A stretch of 64,000 nucleotides of DNA, taken from assembly GCF_003290445.1 (NCBI RefSeq), contig NZ_CP021781.1:1-64000 (forward strand), written 5' to 3'. The notes under the pieces were generated by a model. The model saw nothing but the letters and a program-made list of their open reading frames with translations, did not search any database and was not told the DNA's origin. This DNA comes from Francisella adeliensis (GTDB lineage: Bacteria > Pseudomonadota > Gammaproteobacteria > Francisellales > Francisellaceae). Made by a program: the position numbers and the translations under genes. Shown here piece by piece: positions 18,359 to 27,665 of the stretch (its first letter is position 1; every line of letters starts with the position of its first letter).

Positions 18359-19174
18359 ACTTCAGAAAAACTTATGTTATCACAGATAAATAAAAAATAT
18401 GAAATAGTGCAAAATAACCTTTTAGCATCAAACAGCTCGGTAATCTCTTTTATCCATGTTAAATGTTCTGAAATAGTATTATTTTCAAAAGCAGATTTAG
18501 CCACCCCTAAGTAGAAGTTCAAAGCTAATTGTTGGGGTAACCGAGCAACTCGAGAATCTATAGAGTAGTTGATGTTTAAGTTTTTTAATATGGATGGGAG
18601 CTCTCTACCAACCAAACCATTCTTAATATTATTATCACAATCATGATTTATGATTTTTCTTACTAACTCTCTATTATTTACATTTGTTGTGTTTGTTTCC
18701 CAGTCTGGCTCAATAATACAAATATAGCTATTTTTCTTTGTTACGCGAAAAAGTTCTTTTATGGCTATTATAGGGTTGGGCGCATAAAGTAGCACTCTTT
18801 CAGCACGAGTGAAGTCAAAAGAATTATCATCAAAAGATAAGTTTTCAATATTCATATCTTTAAAAGTACAGTTTTTGATACCAAACTCTTTTGCTTGTTT
18901 TAAGGCTGTAGTTATAAAGTCTTTGCTAAGATCAATGCCTGTACATTCAGTATTTTTAAAGTTTTTAGCAATTGAGATTGTTTCTAAGCCAGGGCCACAA
19001 CCAGCATCTAATACTTTTTAGAATCTTTAGAGATTTTATTTCTTGCTATTTGTTTTAAATCTTGAATTTCAGCTATATCATTAAACTGCTTTAGCGCTGC
19101 TATAAAGGTTTCGTATTGCCTTGATGAGTCGATATTTTAAGCTCTTTTAAATTAAGGTCTATATTACTGCTCAT
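18355..19174 (-). pseudogene. Frameshifted class I SAM methyltransferase
   Basis: Read on the minus strand, ATG at 19174 begins MSSNIDLNLKELK; the frame then breaks within an A-run (T-run 19135-19138 on the plus strand), continues as IDSSRQYETFIAALKQFND, and breaks again at a second A-run (19015-19019). It resumes with KVLDAGCGPGLETISIAKNF, the SAM-binding motif I, and runs to the stop at 18355. Adding one A at each run restores a protein of about 270 residues. Only the last 166 residues (from 18855) remain as an ATG-initiated frame without motif I. This is either a true pseudogene or two homopolymer sequencing errors. The target of the methyltransferase is unknown. Confidence 0.8.
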
Positions 19175-19324
19175 AAAATACCTCTACTTATTTATACAAT
19201 TTGGTTAAATTCTCCTTTCTAGTATCATTTTTTCATTAAATACAGGAAGAAACAACCTTATTTAACTAGCTTTTTAAAGTGATATTGCTTACCATTAAGA
19301 TAGTAATTTAACTCAATATTAGAT

Positions 19325-20086
19325 ATGAAAAAAATAATATTAATATTTGCTCTTATACTATCTGCTTTTAACATCTATGCAAACTACACACATGCCGAAA
19401 GCGTTTTTGATGATTATAATCAATCTACAGATAGTAACTTTGCTTACAAAAATAGCTCATTTCGTAAAGATGCTAAGGTAGAAATGTATGGAGATAAGTT
19501 CGATATAAGTAAGGGTAGTGATTATAACTGTGAATATACTGTAGCAGGACAAGTAAGATGTTGGAAATATAAAATTCGCCAAGCTGAAGAGACCAATAGT
19601 GGTATAAGTCAAAAAATACTCAAAAACTATAGTGGCTTAAAGCAGATGAAAGATGTGTCTAGTGGGGATGATTTTAACTGTGCTTTGGATAGTGAGAATG
19701 AAGCTTATTGTTGGGGTAGTAACAGACGCGGACAATTAGGTAGTGAAACTAAGTCGAAGAATATTAAAAAACCTCTTAAAGTTGCCTCAGATATTAAGTT
19801 TAGTAAAATTTATACGAAAGCGCATTATACTTGCGGAATTGATTTAGATGGACATGCTTATTGCTGGGGAGATGGTAGTAATGGCGAAGTCGGTAATGGT
19901 AAAAAAGGAAAGTTTGATACTCCTCAGAAAGTTAAAACAGATGTGTTGTTCTCAAGATTAAGTATGGCAAAAACTTATGTTTGTGGTGTATCTAAACCTG
20001 AGAGTGATATATATTGTTGGGGTAAAGGTACAAAAGGTAAAACTAGTACTACAAACTTAGACTCCAGTGTCCCAGTTAAAATCTAA
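19325..20086 (+). CDS. Exported RCC1-like repeat protein
   Basis: A 253-residue protein with a signal peptide (about 1-19, ending FNIYA). It carries four RCC1-type beta-propeller repeats, each built as Cys-x(9-10)-Cys-Trp: Cys69/Cys79, Cys119/Cys129, Cys170/Cys180 and Cys220/Cys231. The last three read YCWGxG/S. A complete RCC1 propeller normally has about seven blades, so this is a short version or one that assembles as an oligomer; it ends on a blade boundary (VPVKI). The paired cysteines suggest disulfides in an oxidising compartment. Two bases separate its stop from the helicase ATG, so the two are co-expressed. Function is unknown. Confidence 0.75.
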   Translation: MKKIILIFALILSAFNIYANYTHAESVFDDYNQSTDSNFAYKNSSFRKDAKVEMYGDKFDISKGSDYNCEYTVAGQVRCWKYKIRQAEETNSGISQKILKNYSGLKQMKDVSSGDDFNCALDSENEAYCWGSNRRGQLGSETKSKNIKKPLKVASDIKFSKIYTKAHYTCGIDLDGHAYCWGDGSNGEVGNGKKGKFDTPQKVKTDVLFSRLSMAKTYVCGVSKPESDIYCWGKGTKGKTSTTNLDSSVPVKI

Positions 20087-20088
20087 AA

Positions 20089-22896
20089 ATGAATCAAAAC
20101 TATAACAAATTTCTCATTAATTCTAAGAACAAAAAGATAGTCACAGAGATAAATTCTCAACTTGATGGGTGTGATGAATTTATTATAAGTGTAGCGTTTA
20201 TCACACTTAGTGGTGTAGTTTGTATATTGGAGGCATTGCACCAGCTTAATCTAAGAGGTATAAATGGACGAATCCTTACGGGTTGCTATTTAAATTTTAC
20301 AGAGCCGAAAGCATTAGATAAACTTCTTGAGTTTGAAAATATCGAGCTAAAAGTTCTTGCAAGTGAAAATTTCCATGCAAAAGGATTCTTTTTCCGTAGA
20401 GCAGATAGTTGGCAAATGATGGTAGGTAGCTCAAATCTTACTCAGTCGGCACTTACTGTAAATAGCGAATGGAATATTTTGTTTCATACTAAAGCAGATG
20501 AGCTAGTACACCAAGAGATGATCACAGAGTTTAATAGACTTTTTGATGATGCTATTGATTGTAGAGATATTCTTGAGCAATATCGTCTAAACTACCTTAG
20601 TATAAGAAACACAACCAACCTTGAGCTGTATCAACAAGCTAAAACTATCACGCCAAACATTATACAACAGCAAGCATTAGATAGCCTTGAAACTTTGCGT
20701 AATGAGAGTAAAGATAAAGCTCTTATAATTAGTGCAACGGGCACAGGTAAGACTTTTTTGAGTGCATTTGATGTGGCAAAAGTTGCTCCAAAAAGATGTC
20801 TTTTTATTGTTCATAGGACAAATATCGCAATCAAAGCTAGTGAAACATTTGTAAAGGTTATTAAAGACAAATCAATCGGTCTTTATACAGGTAATGATAA
20901 ATCTAATGCAGACTATCTATTTGCAACTATACAAACTCTTAAAAAACCAGATGTATTAGTAAAGTTTCAACAAGATGAATTTGATTATATAATTATAGAT
21001 GAAGTTCACCATGCTGAAGCTGACAGCTATAAAAGAGTTTTAGAGTATTTTAAGCCCAAGTTTTTACTAGGTATGACAGCTACACCAGAACGAAGTGATA
21101 GTGCTGATATTTTTAAACTTTTTGATTATAATATTGCTTATGAAATTCGTCTACACCAAGCTTTAGAAGAAGATTTACTTTGTCCTTTTCATTATTTTGC
21201 GCTAGAGGATTTTTATTTTGAGAGTAAGCAACCTAATAAAGATAATACCAAATCCCTGAGCTTGTTTCAGGGTCTTACTCCACCACCAAGTTCAGAACAT
21301 CCTATAAAAGGTTTTAGTAGACTAATTAGCGATGAAAGAGTCGATCATATCATAGAGAAAATGAAATTTTATGGTTTCAGTGGTGAAAAACGCTCAAGCC
21401 TAATGTTCGTGAGTAATGTAAATGAAGCAAAAGAGCTTGCTAACCTACTAAGTCAAAAAGGTATAAAAGCACAAGCTCTAACTAGCCAAGACCCAGAGCA
21501 TATAAGGGGGATAGCTATCCAAGAGCTAGAAGCAAAACGCTTAGAAGTTATTGTTACGGTTGATATTTTTAATGAAGGAGTTGATATACCTTGTCTAAAT
21601 CAAATTATACTTTTACGCCCAACTCAAAGTGCAATTGTTTATATCCAGCAACTTGGTCGAGGGCTTAGAAAATATCGTGATAAAAAGTTTGTCGTGATTT
21701 TAGACTTTATAGCCAACTATGAAAACAATTTCCTAATACCTGTAGCTCTAAGTGGTGATAATAGTTATGACAAAGATCAACTAAAGAAATTTGTAGTTAC
21801 CCCTAATAACTATATTAGTGGTAAAAGCACAATTACATTTACAAATATCGCGAAAGAACTAATCTATAGAAATATTCAAAAGACAAACTTTTCTCAGTTA
21901 AAGAATATCAAAAAAGATTATATTCAGCTTAAAAAAGAGCTTGGTAAAGTTCCGCGATTAGTTGATTTTGAGAAATACAATTTTATAGCTCCAGAGGTTA
22001 TACTCAAAGCAAAAGATACTTATGTGGATATTCTACAAGTATTTAAAGAGCCGATAGCTACATTAATAAATAATGAGTACCAAATATTAAAATTTATCTC
22101 TAAAGAATTTACCCCAGCAAAAAGGCTGTATGAGACTCTAATATTAGAAAAACTTCTTTTAAACTCATCTATACCTAGGAGTGATTTACAAAGTTATATT
22201 AAAAACGAGATTACAGACTATAAGCGAAAAAGTTTTGTAAATGCGTTGCACCATCTGTCATTGCGGACATTTACAGTTAATGCAGGTAGAGTGGAATATC
22301 AGCCATTAATCAAGTTTGATGACACTAGCGTAACACTTACAGTTGCTAAAGCCATCCATGCAAATGAGTTTTTATTAGCTCAAATAAAAGACTTGTTAGA
22401 GTACAACAAAATTATTTGTAAGAAGAAATATTCTCAAAACAAAGTAAAGAATATTGCACTATATCAAAAGTATTCAAAAAAGGATATTGCCCATCTTCTT
22501 AATCAAGACTATACAAATGGTGGAGTCAATTTAGCAGGTTATCGAACATTTGATAATAAAGTTTTACTTTATATGACATTTGATGAGAGTAAAAAATTCA
22601 CACAGTTTGATAATAAGTTTATTTCTGCAGACACATTTACATTTTTTTCAAAGAAAAATAAGTCTTTAAATGATAGTATAGAATATGGTTTGAGTAAGGT
22701 TGATTTTGTAACCTTTGTGTTTGCAAGAGTTGATAAAAATGATAACTATATGTTCTTAGGTATAGTTGATAAGTGTATCAAGGTCAAAGAGATTAATTCT
22801 CCAATAAAAATGGTGGAATTCACTTTTAAGCTTAATAAGTCATTACCAATAGAAATATCTAAATATTTTGATATGGTTAGTCAAAATAAAAGTTAA
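20089..22896 (+). CDS. PLD nuclease-like/DEAD helicase/DUF3427 protein
   Basis: A 935-residue cytoplasmic protein with three parts. Residues 1-190 form a phospholipase D-like nuclease domain with an HxK motif in NFHAKGFFFRR followed by GSSNLT. Residues about 200-560 are an SF2 helicase with Walker A SATGTGKTF (215-223), DEVHH (304-308), MTATPERSD, and motif VI QQLGRGLRKYRDKK. The C-terminus (about 780-930) has the DUF3427 pattern (KYSKKDIAHLLNQDY...GGVNLAGYRTF). Such proteins are thought to act in DNA repair or defence, without a settled role. It is probably coupled to the RCC1-like gene 2 bases upstream. A short palindrome interrupts the helicase part near residue 389. Confidence 0.88.
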   Translation: MNQNYNKFLINSKNKKIVTEINSQLDGCDEFIISVAFITLSGVVCILEALHQLNLRGINGRILTGCYLNFTEPKALDKLLEFENIELKVLASENFHAKGFFFRRADSWQMMVGSSNLTQSALTVNSEWNILFHTKADELVHQEMITEFNRLFDDAIDCRDILEQYRLNYLSIRNTTNLELYQQAKTITPNIIQQQALDSLETLRNESKDKALIISATGTGKTFLSAFDVAKVAPKRCLFIVHRTNIAIKASETFVKVIKDKSIGLYTGNDKSNADYLFATIQTLKKPDVLVKFQQDEFDYIIIDEVHHAEADSYKRVLEYFKPKFLLGMTATPERSDSADIFKLFDYNIAYEIRLHQALEEDLLCPFHYFALEDFYFESKQPNKDNTKSLSLFQGLTPPPSSEHPIKGFSRLISDERVDHIIEKMKFYGFSGEKRSSLMFVSNVNEAKELANLLSQKGIKAQALTSQDPEHIRGIAIQELEAKRLEVIVTVDIFNEGVDIPCLNQIILLRPTQSAIVYIQQLGRGLRKYRDKKFVVILDFIANYENNFLIPVALSGDNSYDKDQLKKFVVTPNNYISGKSTITFTNIAKELIYRNIQKTNFSQLKNIKKDYIQLKKELGKVPRLVDFEKYNFIAPEVILKAKDTYVDILQVFKEPIATLINNEYQILKFISKEFTPAKRLYETLILEKLLLNSSIPRSDLQSYIKNEITDYKRKSFVNALHHLSLRTFTVNAGRVEYQPLIKFDDTSVTLTVAKAIHANEFLLAQIKDLLEYNKIICKKKYSQNKVKNIALYQKYSKKDIAHLLNQDYTNGGVNLAGYRTFDNKVLLYMTFDESKKFTQFDNKFISADTFTFFSKKNKSLNDSIEYGLSKVDFVTFVFARVDKNDNYMFLGIVDKCIKVKEINSPIKMVEFTFKLNKSLPIEISKYFDMVSQNKS
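21254..21272. repeat. Short in-frame palindrome inside the helicase gene
   Basis: CCCTGA (21254-21259) and TCAGGG (21267-21272) form a perfect hairpin with a 7-base loop. It encodes roughly SLSLFQG at residues 389-395, in a spot between helicase motifs where the flanking text is low-complexity (QPNKDNTKS and TPPPSSEHP). It resembles the core of palindromic repeats that insert in-frame in some bacterial genes. No second copy was seen in the window. Confidence 0.4.
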
Positions 22897-22978
22897 CTAA
22901 AAGTTCTTTAAATAACTGTTTTTTTCTTAGTGTTTATATATAATGAAAAGTGTAGGAAAACTAAAAAGGAGTCTTGAG

Positions 22979-23815
22979 ATGGCGTATAAAAAAGTACTAT
23001 TAGCTATAAATGTATATGAAAAAACTAATGTAGTAGTAAATTCAGCTGTTGCTTTCGCACTAAAAAATAATGCAAAGGTTTTAAAGGTAGTAACAGTAAT
23101 TGATTGTGTTGCCCCATTTGCACCATCAATTGTAGACTTTCAGCATTCAATTGAGAAAGAAGCCAAAGATGCGCTTGATAAAGTTGTTGATAAGATCAAG
23201 GGTATTAAAGTAGAACATGAGGTCCTTGTTGGTAATCCTGCAGCAGAGGTTGTAGCGTATGCAGAAGAAAGCGCATGTGATGTAATTGTGCTAGGTTCTC
23301 ATGCAACTCATGGTATAAATTTACTTCTAGGTTCAGTAGCAAATGCTGTACTTCATAGGGCAAAATGCGATGTACTTACTGTGCGAGTTAGTGATGATGA
23401 AAGTGCTGGTAGTCGAGCTCATAATTATCAGAAACTTTTAGCACCAACAGATCTTGAAAATGACTCTTGTTATGTTGTTTCAAAAGCTGTAGATATTGCA
23501 AAGCTTTATGATGCAACACTTGATACAGCATTTGTAATTCCTAATGACAGTATTTCTCTTATGACATACGAGACTGATAAGGTAGAAGAATCACTTAAAA
23601 AGTTTGCAGATGCGAATGGTATTAATGGTGATAAGTCCGTACTTATTGGTAGTATAGCAACAAGTGTTTTAGAAAAAGCTGAGGAAAATAAAAACGATTT
23701 AGTTGTTGTTGGTAGTCATAGAAGAAGTGCTTTAGGAAGGTTTTTCTTAGGCTCAACAGCAAATAGTTTACTTCATGAAGCAAGCATGGATGTTTTAGTC
23801 GTTAGACTAAAATAA
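22979..23815 (+). CDS. Tandem-domain universal stress protein
   Basis: A 278-residue protein of two UspA domains (about 1-135 and 145-278). Each has the late ATP-binding motif: GSHATHGINLLLGSVANAVL in the first and GSHRRSALGRFFLGSTANSLL in the second, both of the G-x2-G-x9-G-S/T type. Two-domain Usp proteins bind ATP and respond to starvation or stress. I choose ATG 22979 (MAYKKVLLAI) because AAAAGGAG at 22964-22971 fits it exactly; an in-frame ATG at 22943 adds 12 residues but lacks a ribosome site. It stands alone, 82 bases after the helicase gene. Confidence 0.9.
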   Translation: MAYKKVLLAINVYEKTNVVVNSAVAFALKNNAKVLKVVTVIDCVAPFAPSIVDFQHSIEKEAKDALDKVVDKIKGIKVEHEVLVGNPAAEVVAYAEESACDVIVLGSHATHGINLLLGSVANAVLHRAKCDVLTVRVSDDESAGSRAHNYQKLLAPTDLENDSCYVVSKAVDIAKLYDATLDTAFVIPNDSISLMTYETDKVEESLKKFADANGINGDKSVLIGSIATSVLEKAEENKNDLVVVGSHRRSALGRFFLGSTANSLLHEASMDVLVVRLK

Positions 23816-24141
23816 GTTACACCACATACTAATAATATCTAAAAATACTCCTTAAACATTCAAAAAAACTATTATTTACACTGCTATATCTAGCACATAA
23901 GTACTTGTTAAAAGATGCGTAAAGCTTTAAAATAAAAGTGTATATGAGCTAATAATGTTTACCTAAGTGCGCAGGTTTTGCGATTAGTTAGAGGTTATTT
24001 ACTTAAAAGGGTGTGCAAATGTCTTTGCATGTAGTTTACACATAGCATTTGAGTGGATAAGATATAATACGACTATGTGATTAATATCTACATTATATTT
24101 AAAAAAGCTATATTAATTTTACTTTCATGAATAGGGGTATA
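23816..24141 (+). promoter_or_regulatory. Leader region of the thrC-ilv cluster
   Basis: A 326-base region without a gene. It contains a perfect inverted repeat TGCAAA-TGTC-TTTGCA (24014-24029) and, 33 bases later, a consensus -10 box TATAAT (24063-24068) with no clear -35. The arrangement fits an operator or activator site just upstream of the ilv promoter. I see no leader peptide with runs of Ile, Leu or Val codons and no terminator-type hairpin, so classic ilv attenuation is not supported. Confidence 0.45.
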
Positions 24142-25938
24142 ATGTATAAAATAATAGATTTTTACACTAAAGAAGAAGTCTTTACGGATAGTTTTGTTTT
24201 TGCTGGGGAAGATCGTCCTTGGGAAATTCAAATGAATATGGAAATGGTTCGAAACAAAATCAATAAGGATTACTTTACTCAAGCATCACCTTGTTTGTCT
24301 AAATACCTTCCTTTTATGCCAATCAAAAACCCTTCAGATTTCGTGTCTTTGAGAGAAACGGCGACTCCTCTTATTAAAAGTAAGACTTTAAGCAAAGAAC
24401 TCGGTATTGATCTTTATTTCAAGGTTGAAGGCAAAAATCCAACAGGATCGTTTAAAGATAGAGGTTCTGCGATTGATATAACTATAGCTAGAGAGTTAGG
24501 GGCTAAAGGTATCGTCTTAGCCTCAACAGGTAATATGGCAGCTTCTTGTGCTTGTTATGCAGCTGCAGCTAAAATGCCTTGTTTTATAATCGTCCCTGAA
24601 GGTGTCTCGATGTCAAAACTAGCTCAAGTTATGTCATATGGAGGTAAGATAGTTCAAGTAAAAGGTACTTATAATGATGCTGCTCAATTAGCTTTTGATA
24701 TAGCTAAATCTAAAAATTTCTTCCTTGCAGGTGACTATGCTTTTAGAGTTGAGGGTCAAAAAACAGCAGCTTTTGAAGTAATTGATCAACTATTGTTCCA
24801 AACACCTGATGAAGTTATAGTTCCGATAGGATGTGGTACAAATATGACAGCTTACTATAAAGGTTTTAGTGAGTATAAAGATTTAGGTTTTATTGATACT
24901 ATACCTAAATTGACTGGAGTACAATCAACAGGTGCTGATACTTTAGCAAGAGCATATAAGAAAAATCAAAATAGAATAGAAGGGCTAAAATCTGCAAATA
25001 CTATAGCTACAGCAATTGCTGTACCTTATCCTATAGATGGAGATAAGGCTATTGAAGCGATCTATAATACTGGTGGTGAAGCGAGTGCAATCAGTGATAT
25101 TAAAATGCTTGAAGCACAATATATGCTATCTACAAAAGAAGGACTTTTTGTTGAGTTAGCTTCAGCATCTACAGTAGCTCATTTACTAAAAAAACATAGT
25201 GAAGGTAAGCTTCAGAAAGGGTCAAAAGTAGTATGTGTGCTTTCAGGAGAGGGCCTAAAAGATCCTAGTGTGGTTTTAAAGTCAGCGATTCAACCACCTA
25301 TTATTTATCCTACAGAGAATGATTTTGATAAGTTATATGACAGTCGTTTCTTTGATAATAAAATGATGTTATTCATTGATCAAAACCAACTCGTTTTTGA
25401 AACCTATCCTACTATAGAAGAGGTTAGAAAAGCTTTAGAAACTATGTTTGGAGCAAACTATGATGAAACCTTTACTACTAAGGTAAAGAGTCTTATCGAA
25501 AAGTTTTTAGCTAAGGGTAAATCTATTTATGTGGCAGATATTCAAGATATTATCCAAGATGCTACGGAAATGACTGATGCTGTTAGCCAAGATATATTGG
25601 ATGTCCAGTCTTTCAAGGTTAATGTTGAGCATAACCAGAAATCGAAGGCGGAAGTTACCGTTAATGTGAGAGATCAGTTGTATTTTGCGTCAAGTACTGG
25701 TGTAGGTCCTGTAGATGCTGTTTTAAAAGCATTATGTAAAGCTTGCCCTAGTGATATAGTTTATAGTTTAACGGACTATAAGGTGAAAATACGAGGTCAG
25801 GGTGCTGATGCTGTAGTTTATGTTGAAATGAGTCTTGAGAAAGGTGGCGTGAAAAGTATTGGTAAATCAGTATCCCCAGATATTATACAAGCATCGGTTG
25901 AGGCCTTTATAGATGCATACAATATCGCTTATGTATAA
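24142..25938 (+). CDS. Threonine synthase-like PLP enzyme fused to a LeuA-type allosteric domain
   Basis: A 598-residue protein. Residues 60-430 are a fold-type II PLP enzyme with PTGSFKDRG (PLP lysine Lys105), LASTGNMAASCACYAA, and a C-terminal VLSGEGLKDP motif, all typical of threonine synthase. After a linker of about 60 residues, residues 490-598 match the regulatory domain of 2-isopropylmalate and citramalate synthases: STGVGPVDAVLKAL, YSLTDYKVKIRGQGADAV, and SIGKSVSPDIIQASVEAFID. That domain binds leucine or isoleucine. As first gene of an ilv cluster it probably makes threonine as isoleucine precursor under branched-chain feedback (inference). Start at ATG 24142 follows AGGGG; an ATG at 24127 is less likely. 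Confidence 0.85.
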   Translation: MYKIIDFYTKEEVFTDSFVFAGEDRPWEIQMNMEMVRNKINKDYFTQASPCLSKYLPFMPIKNPSDFVSLRETATPLIKSKTLSKELGIDLYFKVEGKNPTGSFKDRGSAIDITIARELGAKGIVLASTGNMAASCACYAAAAKMPCFIIVPEGVSMSKLAQVMSYGGKIVQVKGTYNDAAQLAFDIAKSKNFFLAGDYAFRVEGQKTAAFEVIDQLLFQTPDEVIVPIGCGTNMTAYYKGFSEYKDLGFIDTIPKLTGVQSTGADTLARAYKKNQNRIEGLKSANTIATAIAVPYPIDGDKAIEAIYNTGGEASAISDIKMLEAQYMLSTKEGLFVELASASTVAHLLKKHSEGKLQKGSKVVCVLSGEGLKDPSVVLKSAIQPPIIYPTENDFDKLYDSRFFDNKMMLFIDQNQLVFETYPTIEEVRKALETMFGANYDETFTTKVKSLIEKFLAKGKSIYVADIQDIIQDATEMTDAVSQDILDVQSFKVNVEHNQKSKAEVTVNVRDQLYFASSTGVGPVDAVLKALCKACPSDIVYSLTDYKVKIRGQGADAVVYVEMSLEKGGVKSIGKSVSPDIIQASVEAFIDAYNIAYV

Positions 25939-25959
25939 AGCTAAATTATAAGAGGAAAT

Positions 25960-27645
25960 ATGGAAGATAAAAGTTTAAACAAATACAGTAAAAGACTTAC
26001 TAAAGAAAAATCTCAAGGTGCTTCTCAGGCAATGCTTTATGGTACCGGGATGACTGAACGAGATATGGATAAACCTCAAGTAGGTATCGCTAGTGTTTGG
26101 TATGAAGGAAACACATGTAACATGCACTTAAATCAAATTGCTCAGTTTGTAAAAAATAGCGTTGAGAAAGCGGACCTAAAAGGCATGAGATTTAATACTA
26201 TCGGTGTTAGTGATGGTATTTCAATGGGTACTTCAGGCATGAGTTATTCGCTTCAATCTAGAGATCTAATAGCAGATTCAATTGAAACAGTGATGTCTGC
26301 CCACTGGTATGATGGTTTAGTTTCAATACCTGGTTGTGATAAAAATATGCCTGGCTGTATGATGGCTTTAGGACGATTAAATAGACCTGGATTTGTTATA
26401 TATGGTGGTACAATTCAAGCTGGCATAATGCGTGGTAAACCAATAGATATCGTTACTGCTTTCCAAAGTTATGGAGCATGCTTATCTGGTAGTATCACAG
26501 AAGAAGAGCGTCAAGAAACTATTAAAAAAGCATGTCCAGGAGCAGGAGCTTGTGGTGGTATGTATACTGCAAACACTATGGCGTGTGCTATTGAAGCGTT
26601 AGGAATGAGTTTGCCATATAGTTCATCAACACCAGCTACATCAAAAGAAAAAGTTCAAGAGTGTGATAAAGCTGGTGAGGTTATTAAGAACCTCCTTGAG
26701 TTAGATCTTAGACCTAAAGATATCATGACACGTAAAGCGTTTGAAAATGCTATGGTTTTGATAACTGTAATGGGTGGATCAACTAATGCTGTACTACACC
26801 TTTTAGCCATAGCAAGTTCTCTAGATGTTGACTTAAAGATAGATGACTTCCAAGAGATTGCTGATAAAACTCCTGTACTAGCTGACTTCAAGCCAAGTGG
26901 TAAGTTTGTTATGGCAGATTTACATGCTATAGGCGGTACCCCTGCAGTTATGAAGATGCTTCTTGAAGAAGGTATGTTGCATGGTGAATGCCTAACAGTA
27001 ACAGGAAAAACACTTGCTGAAAATTTAGCTGAGTTACCAGGATTACCGGAAAATAATGAGATTATACGAAGCTTTGAAAATCCAATTAAAAAAACTGGTC
27101 ATTTACAGATTCTTAAAGGCAATGTAGCACCGGAAGGTTCTGTAGCTAAGATTACAGGTAAAGAGGGTGAAATATTTCAAGGCAAAGCAAATGTCTTTGA
27201 TTCTGAAGAAGAGATGATAGCTGCGACTGAAGCTGGAAAAATAGCCAAAGGCGATGTTATTGTTATTCGCTATGAAGGTCCTAAGGGAGGACCTGGAATG
27301 CCAGAAATGCTTAAACCAACCTCTCTGATAATGGGAGCTGGACTTGGTCAAGATGTTGCTTTAATTACTGATGGTAGATTCTCTGGTGGTTCACATGGCT
27401 TTATCGTAGGTCATATAGCTCCGGAAGCACAGGTTGGTGGAATGATCGCTTTGCTGCAAAATGGTGATGACATAACTATTGATGCTACTAAAAATATTAT
27501 AAATGTTGATTTGAGTGAAGAAGAAATCTCTAAAAGAAAATCTAAATGGGTTGCTCCAGCACAAAAAGCTTCGCGTGGAACATTAAAAAAGTATATTAAA
27601 ACTGTTTCATCAGCGTCAACAGGTTGTGTTACAGATTTAGATTGA
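25960..27645 (+). CDS. ilvD: Dihydroxy-acid dehydratase
   Basis: Fe-S cluster enzyme of isoleucine and valine synthesis that dehydrates 2,3-dihydroxy-3-methyl acids to 2-oxo acids. The 561-residue length is standard for the shorter bacterial form. Cluster cysteines lie in [10 protein letters not shown] (signature 1) and [12 protein letters not shown], and the C-terminal signature [19 protein letters not shown] is intact. A strong ribosome site (AGAGGAAA) precedes the ATG. It begins 21 bases after the threonine synthase fusion and ends 20 bases before ilvE, so these form one transcription unit. Confidence 0.97.
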   Translation: MEDKSLNKYSKRLTKEKSQGASQAMLYGTGMTERDMDKPQVGIASVWYEGNTCNMHLNQIAQFVKNSVEKADLKGMRFNTIGVSDGISMGTSGMSYSLQSRDLIADSIETVMSAHWYDGLVSIPGCDKNMPGCMMALGRLNRPGFVIYGGTIQAGIMRGKPIDIVTAFQSYGACLSGSITEEERQETIKKACPGAGACGGMYTANTMACAIEALGMSLPYSSSTPATSKEKVQECDKAGEVIKNLLELDLRPKDIMTRKAFENAMVLITVMGGSTNAVLHLLAIASSLDVDLKIDDFQEIADKTPVLADFKPSGKFVMADLHAIGGTPAVMKMLLEEGMLHGECLTVTGKTLAENLAELPGLPENNEIIRSFENPIKKTGHLQILKGNVAPEGSVAKITGKEGEIFQGKANVFDSEEEMIAATEAGKIAKGDVIVIRYEGPKGGPGMPEMLKPTSLIMGAGLGQDVALITDGRFSGGSHGFIVGHIAPEAQVGGMIALLQNGDDITIDATKNIINVDLSEEEISKRKSKWVAPAQKASRGTLKKYIKTVSSASTGCVTDLD

Positions 27646-27665
27646 AGTGAAAAGGTACTATAAAA

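Noticed and set aside
21254-21272. Transcription terminator inside the helicase gene
   Set aside because: The hairpin lacks a T-tract and lies in the middle of an intact coding frame.
19325-22896. Multi-gene defence island
   Set aside because: Only one nuclease-helicase is present; neighbours are an exported protein and a universal stress protein, with no other defence families.
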